Below are positions 1 to 12,589 of a DNA stretch of 32,797 bases, one piece after another. How positions within the stretch are numbered: position 1 is the first letter of the stretch; every line of letters begins with the position of its first letter. This DNA comes from Symbiodinium natans (Eukaryota > Sar > Dinophyceae > Suessiales > Symbiodiniaceae): assembly GCA_905221605.1 (NCBI GenBank), contig CAJNDS010000047.1, forward strand, positions 1,088,368-1,121,164, read 5' to 3'. The notes beneath the pieces are model-generated. The model did no database searches. It saw only the letters and a program-made list of their open reading frames with translations, and was not told the origin of the DNA. A program made the position numbers and the translations under genes.

Positions 1-185
1 ATCTAGCAACGCCTGGGGGCAGTACCTTAAACCCTTCCCCAAGAGACTCCGTGTCGGCACCCTGAACCTGAAAGCGTTTAGCGCGGCATGGTTTACAGGA
101 GAGTGCTTCTTTGCTGCCTCCGCTGCTGCTGGAGGCAAGTATAAGGGAACTCAAAACAATTCTCAAGCGCGCCATGTGACATGAA

Positions 186-3100
186 GAGGTTCAGCCAGGA
201 GATTTGGTTCTCGACATGTGTGCTGCACCAGGCTGGAGGGACTTGACACGAACCCTTCACAATCAAAGTGCACATTCAGCCAAGTCGAGCCGTTTTCCGA
301 AGCGCAGGCAGCAAGACCTTGGAGTGCATCGAGCTCCTGCGCGAAGCAGAGTCGGAGTCGCCGTCAGCTCTGAAGGTGACTGGCTTGAGGGGGGCTGGCA
401 TTGAGCCGAGTCATTGAGTCGAACCGCAGAAGACAAGTACGAGAAATCGGCAAGAAACGGTGACAGGACGCCGCAGTCGTCATTGCCAACGATGCCGACG
501 CCGAGCGGTGTTTCGAGCTGCTGCCGCTGGTGACCCGCAAGGTGCATGGTGGTCTGTGGGCATGTGGAAGTGGGGTGTCTATTGCTCGTATCACATCCCC
601 AAAAGGACACCCCGTATAAACACTCACCAACTTCTACCAAGTTCTACCAGGAACCCTACATTTTCTGAACTCACCAAAGCCACCACTAACAGCAACAAAG
701 AGTTGCTTCAGAGTACATAGCGTGGCAGGTAGTCTGTGTCTTCAACCTCGCTCCTTTCCCCGCTCTCTCCTCACCGAATGACAGGCCCGGCACCCAGGCT
801 GTGCCGTTGCCCTGGGCTCAGCCTTCGTGGGGTGCGATGCCCCCTACACATTCTTAAGCCTTGCCTTGCTACCACTCTCATACACAGTTGTAGGATTGTC
901 TAACTTGTGCCGCCCTCGCCATCTAAAGCCAGGCATAAAGAGCGATTGGAACCCCAGATTTTTTTTCTGGGTTGTGAGGGTGGCTGCTGCCTGGGCAGGC
1001 CGCCCTGGTACACGTCCCCGGCCCCCTTTTTCCCTGCTTGTGACAAAGAGAGCCAGCCCAGAAGAAGAAGAAGGAGAAGGAGAACAACAGGAGGGACAGC
1101 CAGGTAGAAGACAAACGCCAGCTTTCGGGAGTGTCATCGTGCTGTTTTGCCCCCTTTTGAAGGGGTTTTGGTGATCTGATGAGGCCCTGGGAAGCGCTGG
1201 CAAATACCCAGCGCAGTTTGTTCGTTCCGGCGAGCAACTCCTGCCACCTGGGCTTTTCATGCGGAGGGTCTCGGATTGACGTAGACGTAGACTTTCTGGA
1301 TTTCGGGGTTCCTGCTTCTTCTTGCAAAATTGCCAACCTCCGAGCTCTGTGAACATCTGTGGCCTGTTTGTTGAGGTATGACCGGATCCTTTGCGATGTC
1401 CCTTGCTCCGGGGACGGCACTCTGCGCAAACGACCACAATGCTGGAAGACCTGGTCCGTGGAGCCGAGGCTTCTCATTAGGGGACGTAGGGCAGTGTAGG
1501 GTTTTTTGGGTGCCGGCTTCAAAATTTTATGAGCTTCCAGTGGATCCGGTGCAAGAGTCCGCTGAGGAGTCGGGGATGTCCCTCCACAGTAAGCAGCTTC
1601 AGATCTTGTGCCGCGGGCTTCATCTTCTCAAGCCGGGTGGTCGCCTCGTCTACTCGACCTGCAGCCTGAACCCGCTGGAGAACGAGGCAAAGCCCACAGC
1701 CACTCCATGGCTGAGAGATTCTGAGAGATTGCACAGCATGTGGCTCCTCTGGACATGATCTTGCATGATCTGCGCCGTAATATTTGGTGTGGAGACCAGG
1801 AAAAAGTCGCCCAACAGCGTCTCAACACTAAGGGGTTCCCAACGTGGAGCACGGTCGCTGTCCGAGCTGGGGTCCCCGTGGCCGACGCGCCCGCAGGCCT
1901 GTTCGTATGTCTTGGATGAACAGCGCGCTCTCACTTGGGCGCGCAGCATGGCCGTCCTCGAAACTGTCGCTTTTGGACACGTGGGCTCGCGAAATACAAA
2001 CTGTCGTCTCTTTTGGACGTGTGGGCTCGCGAAATGCGAAACTGTTTGGACGTGTGGGCTGGCTAACGCAATGCGAAGCTGCCATAGCTTTCAGACTTCT
2101 GGGCTCCCATGGTCTTTCACTGTTCGGGGTCTACGCTGGCAGAATTAGCAGCAATGCCATTCCATAATTTGCATCTTCTTCTTCATGACCGCCTTGCCCA
2201 GGCAGTTGTTTCAGCAGCTCTGGCCCGTTATGGGGACGACGTGGCGCTTGTGGCTTGCCCTGACTTTAGCAGATCAGCTTCGCCCAAGCATTTGGCGCCC
2301 CAAAACGCCTCTCGGCTTCTTATCGGGGGGCTACTTATAGGCTACTGGGCTCCAGGTGCCTGACGCCGTTGCGGCGCCTGTGGCAGCAGGGCTCAAAGTA
2401 GCTCGGGGGCTTAAAACCTGGCGAGTCCCAGCTGGACAACTCGAAGGACACACATGGCCAAGAGCTATCAGAGGGCTCATAGGGCTTCGGCCTAGGCCCG
2501 CCATCCCCTTCAACACAGACTTTTCCGCAAGGAGTCTTCTACGATCGTTGGGAAGCAGTCCCCATCGAGCTGCGCAAGCCCAAAGGGCCCATTTGCCAGA
2601 CCATGTTTCCAGCAGAGACGGCGCAGCAGGCATGTGAAACCTGCATCCGCTTGAGCCTTTCATGCACCGAGACCTCTTTTCCCCCTAGCAATGCAGGCAC
2701 TCACGTATTTGGTACTCGGGACTAGCTGCTTAGCTCCAGCATTCTTGGATGGCCCCACATCGTTGAGTGGATCTTGGTCGAGAGACTCGTGGACCATGCA
2801 GGGCCACAGCAGGATCTGTTGCAATTAGTCAAGTCCCTAGAGTAAGCTTTTGTGCACAGTAGGGTCAGTAGGGCGACCACGAGGCAACTATGACAAGCAG
2901 CATCCTAAGCATCTGCTGGACGTTTGAAAGCCGAGCTCAGGAATCCGCATGAGATCGATGGCTCCGGCTTCTTCGTTGCAGTGTTCACCAAGCGGGTGCA
3001 CCGCTCCTTTCCCTTGGAAGTACCGCCGAAGCTCAAAGCGGATCCGCAGATTCCTTGGAGAGCAAGGACTTGCATGCACGTGCCCCCCAAACGCAGGTGG

Positions 3101-4375
3101 CGCAGCCACGCCTGCATCATGTCAGGAATCAGAACAACCGCTATGTGCTGATCTCCCCAGACAATCCAGATGTCCAGTCAATTGCACCTCCGGCTGCAAC
3201 ACAGATGCAGAGTCAACACGGCTTATACATGAGCATGTTGTAGAAGGCTTGCGCATCCCGTCACCCGGAGGCAGAATTCTACGGCTTGAAGCACGTGCCC
3301 GAGCCGCTGCTGGCTGAGTACAACACCAGGGGCAAGCTCACACAGCTGAACCTGGTGAATTCTGCGCTGTTGCGACTTCTTCAGTGCCATCTGAAGTGCA
3401 AAGCATCTTCGAAGCATGTATGAGAACTGGATGGTCTTGAACCTCTTAACATTAACTATTGAGTGATTGGAAGATTCTTGAGAAGCTGCTCTGCGAATCA
3501 CCTGCTTTCCTGGCAGACAATGCTATAGACGTACTCAGGCAGACTCAGGCACATGGCAAGGGTGAGCCACGAACCCAACCCCACTCCTCCGACTCTGTTT
3601 TTCCGGTGCTTATCGAGGGTTCGCCTTTGCTGGTGTCGGTGGGCATCCCCCTGTTCAAGCTCTTGGACGAGAACTTCATGACAAATATTAACATCTTATC
3701 ACGGTGGAGACCTGCCCTCGAGGGTGCTGCACTGCTGGCAGCAAGGATGACGAAGCGCCGAGTGCAGCTGAGCCAAGAGCCCATGAGGCGCAGAAACCGG
3801 AGCCAAACCAAAAGTTCCAAAACGTCCAAACTGTGTAGACAGTGTCAAACCTCACCTTGGCTGAAACCCTGCCAGGCAGCTACTGATGACGAGGTTGCTG
3901 CCCATGGATTCCCTTCTCACACTTGCGGGTAGTGGAGACCTGGAAGGCCTAAAGAGCTGCGAAGACCAGCTCGGACCCGCTGTCGTTGGAGCCCAAGACG
4001 CTTCCTTCTGGGCACCCTGCATCATCACAGGCCCCGTCGTTGAAAACGAGAGGTGCAGTTTAGACTCATAGGTTCGAAAGGTTCCAGGGCTGGTTCCGCA
4101 CAACATTGGCTTTAACGGGCGGCTCTTGGGACGCTCAAGAAACTTCCGGAGGCAAAGGCCTGGAGCTCTACGCCAGTGTGGAGGAGCTGGGTGATCCGAG
4201 GCCCACTCTGCGCCCGTCAGAGGTGCCGACGGTGCTGTGCCGACGACCCCAGTGCCAGCTCTGCATGTTAGGGGCATTAGAGGATGAGGATCATTGGGTA
4301 AAATCGGCTATCGTTCGGGTTTGGTGCTCATCGGTCTGTGGGGCGCCTCCAATTTCTCTGCCAGAGTTCTAACAC
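186..4375 (+). CDS. NSUN2: NSUN2-like RNA cytosine-5 methyltransferase, multi-exon
   Basis: SAM-dependent m5C RNA methyltransferase of the NOL1/NOP2/Sun family, closest in exon order to NSUN2, which methylates tRNA. Visible blocks, in order: VLDMCAAPG (exon about 186-231) joined to [10 protein letters not shown] (308-382), the SAM-binding loop; [16 protein letters not shown] (from 477); [12 protein letters not shown] (about 1376-1455), carrying the PC motif cysteine; [20 protein letters not shown] (about 1570-1686), carrying the TCS cysteine; [12 protein letters not shown] (2202-2252); 2356-2434; [10 protein letters not shown] and TMFP (from 2532); [11 protein letters not shown] (about 2941-3050); HPEAEFYGL (about 3262-3400); and PUA-like pieces such as [14 protein letters not shown] (about 3700-3775). 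Introns placed by phase use GC donors (232-307, 383-476, 1687-2201, 2253-2355) or a GA donor (2435-2531). Both catalytic cysteines are present. The exon expected between about 560 and 1375 was not found, and both gene ends are uncertain; the 5' end probably lies outside the window. Confidence 0.82.
1971..2073 (+). repeat. Three-copy tandem repeat inside an intron
   Basis: Three imperfect copies of a unit of about 30-45 bases sharing TTTGGACGTGTGGGCT followed by GCGAAATGCGAAACTG-like sequence. They lie in the intron 1687-2201 of the NSUN2-like gene. No coding role is apparent. Confidence 0.6.
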
Positions 4376-4984
4376 ACCGTGGGTTTTCCCGGGGAGGACC
4401 GTTTGAGGTCCTAGGTCTCGTTTGCAGTTGCTGGCAAGCTTCAGGTTTCGGTGCTAGGTTGCTCAAGCTGTGGGAGCTCATGCGAGCCCCCCCGAGGGCG
4501 GCCATGCGGTTTCGGGTGGTATCTGCTTGCAGGCTCAGGAACAAACTTCTTGCATCATTCGGCCACTGTCTCGCCTCTTCCAACGCCAATCTCAAGAACG
4601 AGTGTGGCCAGCTGTAGCACCTGAAGCATCCTCATGCTTCCCAGAAGTTCCAAGAGAACGGCCCAAAATATCCTCAAACTGTGCATGCAAAGATCTTGGA
4701 GGTGCAGCCCTTTCGCAATTGCTGCTTGAGACAAGAAGTCCTTAACTCCCAAGGCGCTCAAGCCTTGGTTAGGGAAATTAGGGTTATCCAGGTATGTGAT
4801 TTTGGACAAGCCCAGCGGTCTTCGCACAGAAGATGCCCTCCGCCTCTCGGTTGGTCTGCTTAAGAGTCGAGTGTCCATGCCGCATGTCGTAATCTGATGT
4901 AATATGTGTAAAATAGGAATGTAGTGCTTTTTTTGGTAATTGGCATTCAACTGGTACTCTAAAGACTCTAAAGGGTTCGAGTGC

Positions 4985-6534
4985 CTGAAACGTTGTGCCA
5001 GATGCGATCCTCGAAAGGCTTCGCCCAAGATCTGGGCTCTGATGCTCAGCTGGTGTCTCGACTGGACAAGGCAAGCACGTGCGTGGATGTTCGTTGACAA
5101 TGATGAGACACATTGATTTTGATCCATTCCATTAAGGCTGGATGTATATATCCAAAATGTTCATTCAAAAATGGCGCAAGTCATGGTCAGGTTTCGTTCA
5201 GATTGAGTGGTCACCATACACACATTATGGCGGTTTAAGTACATACCATAGACACAAGTACAAGAGTAGTTGTAGTCCAATATGTCATATACTATAATTT
5301 GATATTTGATTGTACCAGCAACAGCAGTGCACTGTTTAAACCAATATCGACCAATGTAGTGTGGATTGATTGTAACTGTTCAGGCAAAATTTGTTTCTGC
5401 TAAGGGTGGGTGTGAGGGGGTTGGGGTGGGTGTTGGGGTGTGGGGGTATGGGGTTGGCGGTGGTGTGTGTCTGCGTGTGTCTGTGTCTGTGACTCTGTTC
5501 GAGAGAGTGGTAGACTTTATTAAACTCGAATCCGTGCCGGCCAGCACAGTGTGTCTATTCCCTTTCCAGAAAGGGTAGAGGAGGCCAGCCCAACCTAGAT
5601 GCCTGTAGCTGCCGAACACGCCGGATCTCGAACCCTTGGAGGAGACAAGCGGTTGCCTTCTCATACCCTTGTCGAACGCCTGTGCTGAAGTCTTCACGCA
5701 GCAGTTCGCAGAGGCGAAGGTTCGGCAAGAGTCTGCTGAATGACTTGGGCTTAACACAGCCTTAAAGTGTGCGCATGTTTCCCCTCCCCCCCCCCCACTG
5801 GTCTCGGAGGTGGGCAAGTGCTACGTGGCATTGGTGGAGGGCGCGGCGCCTTCTGAGGGCGAGATCCAGGCAAGCCTCGGACTCCTGGAGGCAGGTGGCG
5901 GCAGCCGCTACAAGGCTTTCGTGGACCCGGAGGGCAAGGCAAGGAGCGAAATTGGAGTCATGAAGCGGAAATTCCTGGGTTGTGGCCGGGAAGGGGAGCA
6001 GACTTGTGCAAGCTTCTGGCGAAGGCGGCGAGCAGCAAGTTTGAGCTACTGTGGCATTCGACAGGACGAGGCGCAGGGCGCAGGGTGACAGAGGTTGTGC
6101 TATTGTGAGCCCACATGACCTGCCGTTGTGGTCCGAGGCTGCTCCTTGGTTCTTGTGTACCCACGGACTGGCAGTGGCCCAGCTCAATCTTCTTAGATTT
6201 GTTAAGTCGTTTCGGGAACACCCCAGACTGTGCCCTGGAATTCCGAGGGACTCATCAGATTCGCTGCCACATGGCACATATTGGCCATCCGCTGGTGGGA
6301 GACGTGAAGTACGGAGGTACCCTATCTGCCTGGTGCCAACGCCTGCCACTGCACTGCCTGGCCCTGCGCGCCAAAAGCCCGGAGGGCCCTGTGAGTGCCT
6401 TTGCCCCACTGCCCCCTGACTTCCAAAAGCTCCTGGGCGCCTTGGAAGAAAACTGCGTCACCGACCCGGACTGGCAGCAGCTGGTTCGCGAGCGCTGCCT
6501 GGTGAACGTCCAAAACGAGGGCTATAAAATCTGA
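4985..6534 (+). CDS. RluA-family RNA pseudouridine synthase, multi-exon
   Basis: Converts uridine to pseudouridine in RNA; family RluA/RPUSD. Blocks in order: LVSRLDKAST at about 5052-5084, corresponding to the catalytic HRLD motif with its Asp kept but His replaced by Ser; FTQQFAEAKVR at about 5690-5725; GKCYVALVEG followed by a GEI and YKAFVDPEGKARSE block at about 5808-5950; SSKFELLWHSTGRG at about 6010-6095; and a last exon from about 6244 with THQIRCHMAHIGHPLVGD and VKYGG, the family's C-terminal signature. The frame ends at the TGA 6532-6534 after a tail of about 65 residues. The N-terminal exons (any S4 domain and the DKP motif) were not identified in 4376-4985. It follows the methyltransferase on the same strand; both modify RNA, but a functional link is only a guess. 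Confidence 0.85.
5404..5496 (+). repeat. G/T-rich low-complexity tract
   Basis: Strongly strand-asymmetric run of GGGGTTGGGG, GGGTGTTGGGG and GTGTGTCTGTG-type words, in a presumed intron of the pseudouridine synthase. Several G-runs of three or more lie close together, so a G-quadruplex is possible on this strand. Its homogeneity suggests slippage, not function. Confidence 0.8.
5784..5799 (+). repeat. Poly-C rich run
   Basis: A CCCCTCCCCCCCCCC run immediately upstream of the exon encoding KCYVALVEG. It could serve as the pyrimidine tract of the 3' splice site, although the run of C is unusually pure. Confidence 0.6.
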
Positions 6535-7449
6535 TGAAACCTTCTGAGTCGGTCGACGCTGCGCACGATGTGCTTCACGGTGCCGAACACGATGGAGCAG
6601 AAGGCGGCAGCAAGACCATGCTGGGACCTGCACCGCTTCCCGCACTGATATCGACGATGGCCGGCATTGTGCCCTACTTGTATAGCCTGAAGAGCCTGCA
6701 ACCACGGCTCGACAGGGGAGAGGAGACTAGCTTCACCCCGCAGATGCTCTCTGCTCCTGTGGCCGTCGACCTGCACTGAGTCCGGCAAGCATGAGCTACC
6801 AGCAGCAGTCAGTAGCAAAACGAACTGGAGCACGCTGGTCTGTGTGCAACACTCAATGACCTGAGTGTGCTGGATAATGCTCTCCTGTGGCCAGTGCTTG
6901 TTCTCCGCCGTGGCAGCGTTGCAAAGCTGCAGTACCGTACCCACACTTGAAAATACTTAACGTCGGAAAGGTTTAAAGCATACCAGAACTTATTTGGTTT
7001 GTGCTGCTGAGTCAGAACTATGAAGTGGAGGTATGCTATCGTTTATCCCGAACATGCCTGCGACAGCTAGCTACAGCCACCTGAGCTCCCACAAAAGCGT
7101 GGGAGTAGTGTTTGGGACGGCTTGCTTGCATGGCAAAGCATCGTCACTCGCGGCAGCGGCGTCGCTTCTGGGCTGTGCGCGTTCACAGCGGCTGCCCGAA
7201 GACTGTCCAGGTGCGGCCTGCACGTTGGAGCCTTTGGAAAAGCACCCTGGGTTTTCCATCTCAGGTAAGATCCAAGCCAGCTGCTGGTGACCGGTAATCT
7301 TGTGTCGTTGGAGCGTAAGCAAAGTTGTTTTTCAGCTCCGTCAGTCAAGACTCACATGTAAGACAAGGTGTCTGCGCACGCGTGCAGTAGTTGACGTCTT
7401 CATCAGTCGGGGTGTTCGAAACCACGCGTTCCCCAACATAGGGGGTGAG
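6535..7449. other. Unassigned stretch downstream of the pseudouridine synthase
   Basis: Begins right after the stop codon of the pseudouridine synthase and should hold its 3' UTR. Open frames exist on both strands (for example 6534-6779 on +, 6522-6944 on -), but none shows a family motif and they overlap each other. I see no RNA gene here. Confidence 0.4.
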
Positions 7450-7690
7450 CTACTTTACATAGTACTTACACGATCTTAATGACACGGTGCTTACAAAGTG
7501 CTTGCGTGTTGCTCACATTGCGTTTAGCTGGTGCTTGCATTGTGCTTACATGGTGCTTAGATGGTGTATACACTGTACTCACATGTCGCTTTCGGTTCTT
7601 ATTACATGGTGCTTACATTGCGTTTGCACGGTGCTTATATCGTGGTTACATGCTGCTTTGTTACTTACATGGTACTTCCGCTTCACTTGC
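7450..7690 (+). repeat. Degenerate tandem array with TGGTGCTTACAT core
   Basis: About fifteen imperfect copies of an 11-17 base unit with core GGTGCTTACAT (variants GTGCTTGCATT, GTACTCACATG, GTGCTTATATC). Copies drift in both length and sequence. Because many spacings are near 15 bases, all three forward frames stay open and give repetitive hydrophobic translations; these are by-products of the repeat, not genes. Confidence 0.8.
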
Positions 7691-7699
7691 AAGTGATAT

Positions 7700-9650
7700 C
7701 AAGTGATTCCCGTGTCGTTGACTTACGCCACGGAAGACAACACGAGTGTTCTGAGTGCGCAGCAATCTGACCTTACCTCATGACTCCAAAGACCTGACAA
7801 CCTACTTATACGTCTAACTAGGCAAAGGGTGCCATAGAAGCAGGAAGCACCGCCTTCAATTTACTAGTCACTTGCATCCTCCCTTAGAAAGCAGCACCTT
7901 GAGCCCTAAATCATCTTCAGGTCCCTGCTGGGCAGTCCTTGTACCTCTCTCGGGCCAGGGCCCCGCGTCCAGGGTTGCACTGCAGGGGCCTGCAAGTGCG
8001 CCGCGTTTCAGAACGGGCCGGAGGCCTGTACACAGCATTTCAGGCCTGCCTCAGCGAGGATCAACAACACTCGAGCGGCGGCTGCCACCATGCCACCTTC
8101 CAGGCCAGCTGTGTCTCGGGCTCAGAGGTTGGGAAGAAATCCATGGTAGATGTTTGCTCGGTGGCTCGAACCTACTCTCTTCGGGTCTTGCAGAAATCAT
8201 GGGCGCTGCAATGTCACTGCGATGCTTGTTGCCACCACAGGGAATTGGCCCATGGCCTGTGGCAATTGCCTCTTTCCGTTGAGGATAATTGCCAAGGCTC
8301 TGGAGAGGGGATGGGGCTCTGCGCTGCGTTAGGAACATCTGAAATTGGAAACGGGATGTCAAGGGAGCGCATGAGGGCAAACGAGCAGAGCCACTGATCA
8401 AGTGCCTGTGGAATGCTATGCGTTGTGGACAAGAAGACCGGATGACCAGCCAGTTGTGCCCAGCAATACGAGCAATTTACTGCTCCTGCGCTTTCTCACA
8501 CTTGTTGCAGCTTTTTGGCGGCTTACTGGCGAAAGGTTTCGGCCACCGGTGCAACTCCAGGCGCTGGCTTGAACCTTGAACCCATTGTGCCACGAAGAAC
8601 CAACATCAAAGCAGATTCTGCAGGCAAGCAGGACATTGCTGCCTTCAACTTTGCTTTCCTTGTCGAAGAAGGTCCCTGTGATCACCTCGATCCTCCGCCT
8701 CAGATCACAAAGTTTGGAGGTGATAAATGTGAGATGCGCAGGTGGCCGGAACCTCTCCCTGCGCCTGCCCTGCGGTTTTTCTTGGCAGCTTCAGGTAACT
8801 GACAAAGGCCATGACCCAAGATCCTGCAGCCAAGGTTTAGGGTTTGAGGGCGAAAAGGGTTGTCATGAACTGAGACATGCTGCTATGGCTCAGGCGCCTC
8901 ACCCAAGAGCCCCATGATTCTGGACATTCTGGGCTACACGCAGGGTGAGACCGAAGCCGAAGCTCCGTGCGTGGAGACGAGCGTGCCGGCAAGGCCTGGC
9001 AGACCCACAGCAAGCCCAGAGGTCCAACACCATGGTCCAAGGCAACGGGATCTTCGCAAGGTGCACCTCCCTGCAGGTCGGGCTCTATAGATGTTAATTG
9101 TTGAGAGTGGGGTTTTGTTCTGATGGAAAAAACAATGTGGCAGCTTTGGACTAAAGGCTGGACAGCGCTGTCCCTGAAGTCCGCTGGAGAGGGCCGTTTG
9201 GCCGCACGCCTGACAGCACTGTATCTCCTGTAGCCAAGGCTGAAGATTCGTTGGTTCGGACCTGTTAAGACAAGCACTCGCTGAGGTTGTGACGGATGTC
9301 CCAAAAGCCTGCTTCTCCTCCGCAACCTTCGGAGCGTCAGCTGCTCCCCAGGTCACAATTGCGTATAATTGCGTGTTCTCTAGAAGTAGAAAGGGGGGGC
9401 ATATTGCCAGCCACTGCAATCTATAGGGTGGTGACTTGAAGTGAGAAGCCTCCCGGCCGCAGGTGGCAAACGCAGCGAACTTGGACTTCAGACTTGCTGC
9501 TGCGACTTACGGGAGTCTTTGCAAAGTCCCAAGGTCGCGACCGGTGATGAGATCGACTTGCTCTTAGCGCTGAGTAGCAATTATTGAGCTCGGCAAGCCT
9601 TTACATTTAGCCTCATAAGCCCACAGGGAGTTCTGACCCCCTGATTCTAA
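7700..9650. other. Unassigned stretch, a few protein-like blocks
   Basis: No recognised gene. The forward frame at about 7970-8080 contains LHCRGLQVRRVSERAGGLY and 8590-8790 has open frames, but no family signature is visible and the overlapping frames are equally open. A gene with short exons could be hidden here; I cannot support one. Confidence 0.3.
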
Positions 9651-9677
9651 AGATTCTCATCACTGCCTGAGGTCGAG

Positions 9678-11640
9678 GTGAATGGGTTTTCCCTCCCCAG
9701 ACTGGCCGAGCAGATCACGGCTACGGGCGGCACCTTCAACACGTGCCAGAGCAAGCACTTGCCAGGATCTGCCCCTCGGCTTCTCTGCGAGAATGCAAGC
9801 AAGAAAGCAACCCAAACACACTTAAACAGAGACAAAGAGCGAAAGCAGGTTCGAAAGAAGGTCTGGGAGGTATGGTGCTTGAGAAGAGAGCCGAGGTGGG
9901 GAAATTGCAGTCGCCTCCCTGTGTCTCCTGCGACTTCATTCGTCGACTGCGCGAGTACGGCTTGGACAGCCTTTAAGAGGGCACAAGAACATCGCGCCCA
10001 CGAAAACGCGCGAAGAACGGATCACGGGGGACTGACGATACTCAACGGGTGCCTCTGCAGGATTTGGCCCTCCAGATGTGGCTGCGCGTCGTCAAGCTGC
10101 CTGGCCTGAACACGCATCCTTACGGCAGCATCGGTATGTATCCGTCGACGTGGGTGGGGCGGGTGGGTGTGTGAGTATGTGTGTCGGGGCACAGGCAGGA
10201 GATGCCGATCACGCTTGGCGCGCCGAGCTAAGGCCCAAATGTTTCCAATGCGCCTGGGAGGGCAGTCCGTTCCTGTCCACATTCTCCTCCAAGGTCTGTT
10301 CCCCAGCTTCTCCTGCAAAAAGGCCTCGTGACCACCCTCACGAAAGCAGACAGAGGCCGAGACTCAGAGGGTGTTGTGGACTTTTTGGGGGTCCCCTGCA
10401 CGACTGCATGAAGTGGTCCGCAGAACCCGAGCATGTTTTGCATTATTCCGTTTGAAGACAGAATATTCAGTTGAACTGGTTCCACCATCCAACGTGTCTT
10501 AATGTCACCAACACACACCAACGAAAGTGGCCGAAGATCCTTGCCTTAGCTTTGTCTGAGATGTCAGCGATTAAACCCTTTACAAACCTGTATCTGATGA
10601 ACACTGTACACAAGTGTACACAACTGTCCACTGGGTTCTTTGCGCAGTCCTGGCAGCACAACTTCCCCAGCAAGGCCGGTGCTTAAAACAAAACGGAGCC
10701 GCCTCCAAAGCCCCAGAAACAGGCCAGCCGGCTCTGGATTGGGCTCGCCGGTGGGAGCTGCTGCAATCGAAGAGAAGGAATGGGCCTTGCCGGGTTTGCT
10801 ACACGAGGAAGAGTGAGCTTCTTGACACCGTGTCACAGCAAGTCCCGCCCCAAACTCAAAGCCACCACTTGCTTGGATGCCAAAAGTCACTAGAGCATTC
10901 TCAAGCCCAAAGCAACGGGGCCCAGAAGGGGTCGATCTCATACATGAGCAGACATGGGGCGCCTGGCTACCAAACGTCACTGTCCCGCAACTTGGCCAGT
11001 CAAGCATGTGCTTCTCCCAAGACGGATACAAATCTGGACCGCCTGGCGGTTCACCACATTCGACTCATGTCTGGCGATAGGCCCAGAGCACCTGCCCACC
11101 GTGTCTGCAACATCGCACCCGCATGAAGGTCCCAAAAAGATCCCAAGAGTGCAACTGCCCGACACCATAAGGGTCACATGCGCTCACGGCACGAGATCGA
11201 CCGTGCAGAGCTCGCGGCGAATCCCCGGCACAACCACCCTGCAGTGAGCACGAAGTGCAGTTCAAAGGAGCCCAGCGACCGACAGGCTGTGCGCCCATGC
11301 CTTTGACTGCAGTGCTTCCGGACTTTCATAATTCCGATTCGCTTGATTCATCTTGCGATGCTTTGAGGCTACAACCCGCTGAAACCGGCAGCATCGCCGG
11401 GCGCCAGCGCCTCTGGCCCTTGCGGCCCTTGCATGGGGGGGGCGTTTGGTTCGAAATGTCTTGTAAGCTCCCGCGGAGACTCATGCCAAGGCCCCTCTGC
11501 AACCCGCACGAGTGCGCCAGGCTCTGCCCGTCTGCGTCTGAAGGTCAGTCGTCTATTTTGTCTGCCTCAAACCCTGCGCAGGATCGCCCTGTTCGTGGGG
11601 CGCAGAACCCAGGCCGAGGCCACGTAGAAAGCTGAGTCCA
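9678..11640 (+). other. Possible exons of one or more unidentified genes
   Basis: Several forward blocks read like protein and sit behind AG acceptors: LAEQITATGGTFNTCQSKHL at about 9695-9760; PPCVSCDFIRRLREYGLDSL at about 9915-9974; LALQMWLRVVKLPGLNTHPY at about 10060-10125, followed by a GTATGT that would be an ordinary donor; AQMFPMRLGGQSVPVHILLQ at about 10230-10295; VDLIHEQTWGAWLPNVTV at about 10930-10985; and a frame ending near 11627. None matches a family I know, and I cannot chain them into one reading frame. They could belong to one + strand gene, consistent with the direction of all neighbours, or be chance. Confidence 0.25.
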
Positions 11641-11727
11641 ACCCCTCTGCCTAAAGAGGCCGTGACTCAGCTTGCTGGCGGCTTGAGTTTCGAAGAGCTG
11701 CCACCACGCGGACTGGATGGGTTGAGG

Positions 11728-11792
11728 GGAAGACACAGACAGAGTGTGAGAAAGGGAGAGTGAGGGAGAGAGAGGGGGGCGGGGGGGGGCAG
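11728..11792 (+). repeat. Purine-rich (GA/G) tract
   Basis: Continuous run of GA and G words (GAGAAAGGGAGAGTGAGGGAG and similar) ending in a G-run. Low complexity; no coding signal. Confidence 0.75.
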
Positions 11793-11799
11793 CATGCTG

Positions 11800-12589
11800 C
11801 AGCGTGGAGGAGGCGTCGCCTGCGGCGACGAGAAGGTCCACCGCCCCGGGGTCACAGCACATTCGCAGGGCTCCCATGGCTGTGGGTCGACCGAGGCTTC
11901 AATGGGGCAGGAAGCCAGGGCCCCGTTGTACTTGCTGGTGTGCTTGTTGCGATGTTTTTGCTTCAGTGATGTCGTGCTGCTTGCAGTATTTTGCAGTATG
12001 GGCTTCGGCTTAACAGTTGATTTTTCATGTGAGTCATGTCGAGTTTTGCCGGGGTGCACGTTGTGCTTCCAGGAAAGAGTACTAGACTGGTTAGACTGGC
12101 GCTAAGACTCTGAGCAAGCGAAGGCCCCTAAGGCGAGCGCGACTCGAAGCGCAGACACTCTGTCGCGCAATGTTGTAAGAATGTCTCAGGTTGAGCTCCG
12201 CTTTGCGATCTCCACAAAGGGAAGCAAGCCTAAGGCAGCTCCTGGGGATGTCAATTGAACCAATGGCATCATCGCCCACGGATTTACACGACCCCAGGGT
12301 CCAAGAGTGACAGTGTCACAGGTGGTGGAACGCGGGCAGGTGTCGTTTCAACTCGGCGACGCGGACCTCAAGGATGGCTGGGCTCGGGCCCCCAGCAAAA
12401 GGGGGGGGGGGGGCGGAAGTGATGCAAGCTTATAGAGGCACTCACTGCGCCACGTCCTTCATGCGTTAAGCTTCCATTTGATTGTGCCGGGCGCGTGAGT
12501 CGAAGATCAAGGGCTTAACAAGATTAGAGAACGCCTGCACAATTTTAGAGCACATATTGCTTCGTAACATGCGGCATTGCGGCTGTTCA
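11800..12589. other. Unassigned stretch with poly-G run
   Basis: No gene recognised on either strand. It contains a G-run of 14 bases at about 12401-12414 interrupted only at its edge. The last part leads into the tandem array that starts at about 12590. Confidence 0.4.

Noticed and set aside
923-1522. Long - strand open frames (923-1522, 844-1437) over the methyltransferase
   Set aside because: They overlap the exon with DVPCSGDGT on the + strand and show no family motif.
5762-6409. 215-codon - strand open frame
   Set aside because: It is antisense to the well-supported pseudouridine synthase exons and has no recognisable domain.
6534-6779. Forward open frame overlapping the stop of the pseudouridine synthase
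   Set aside because: An 81-codon frame with no known motif, most likely 3' UTR sequence.
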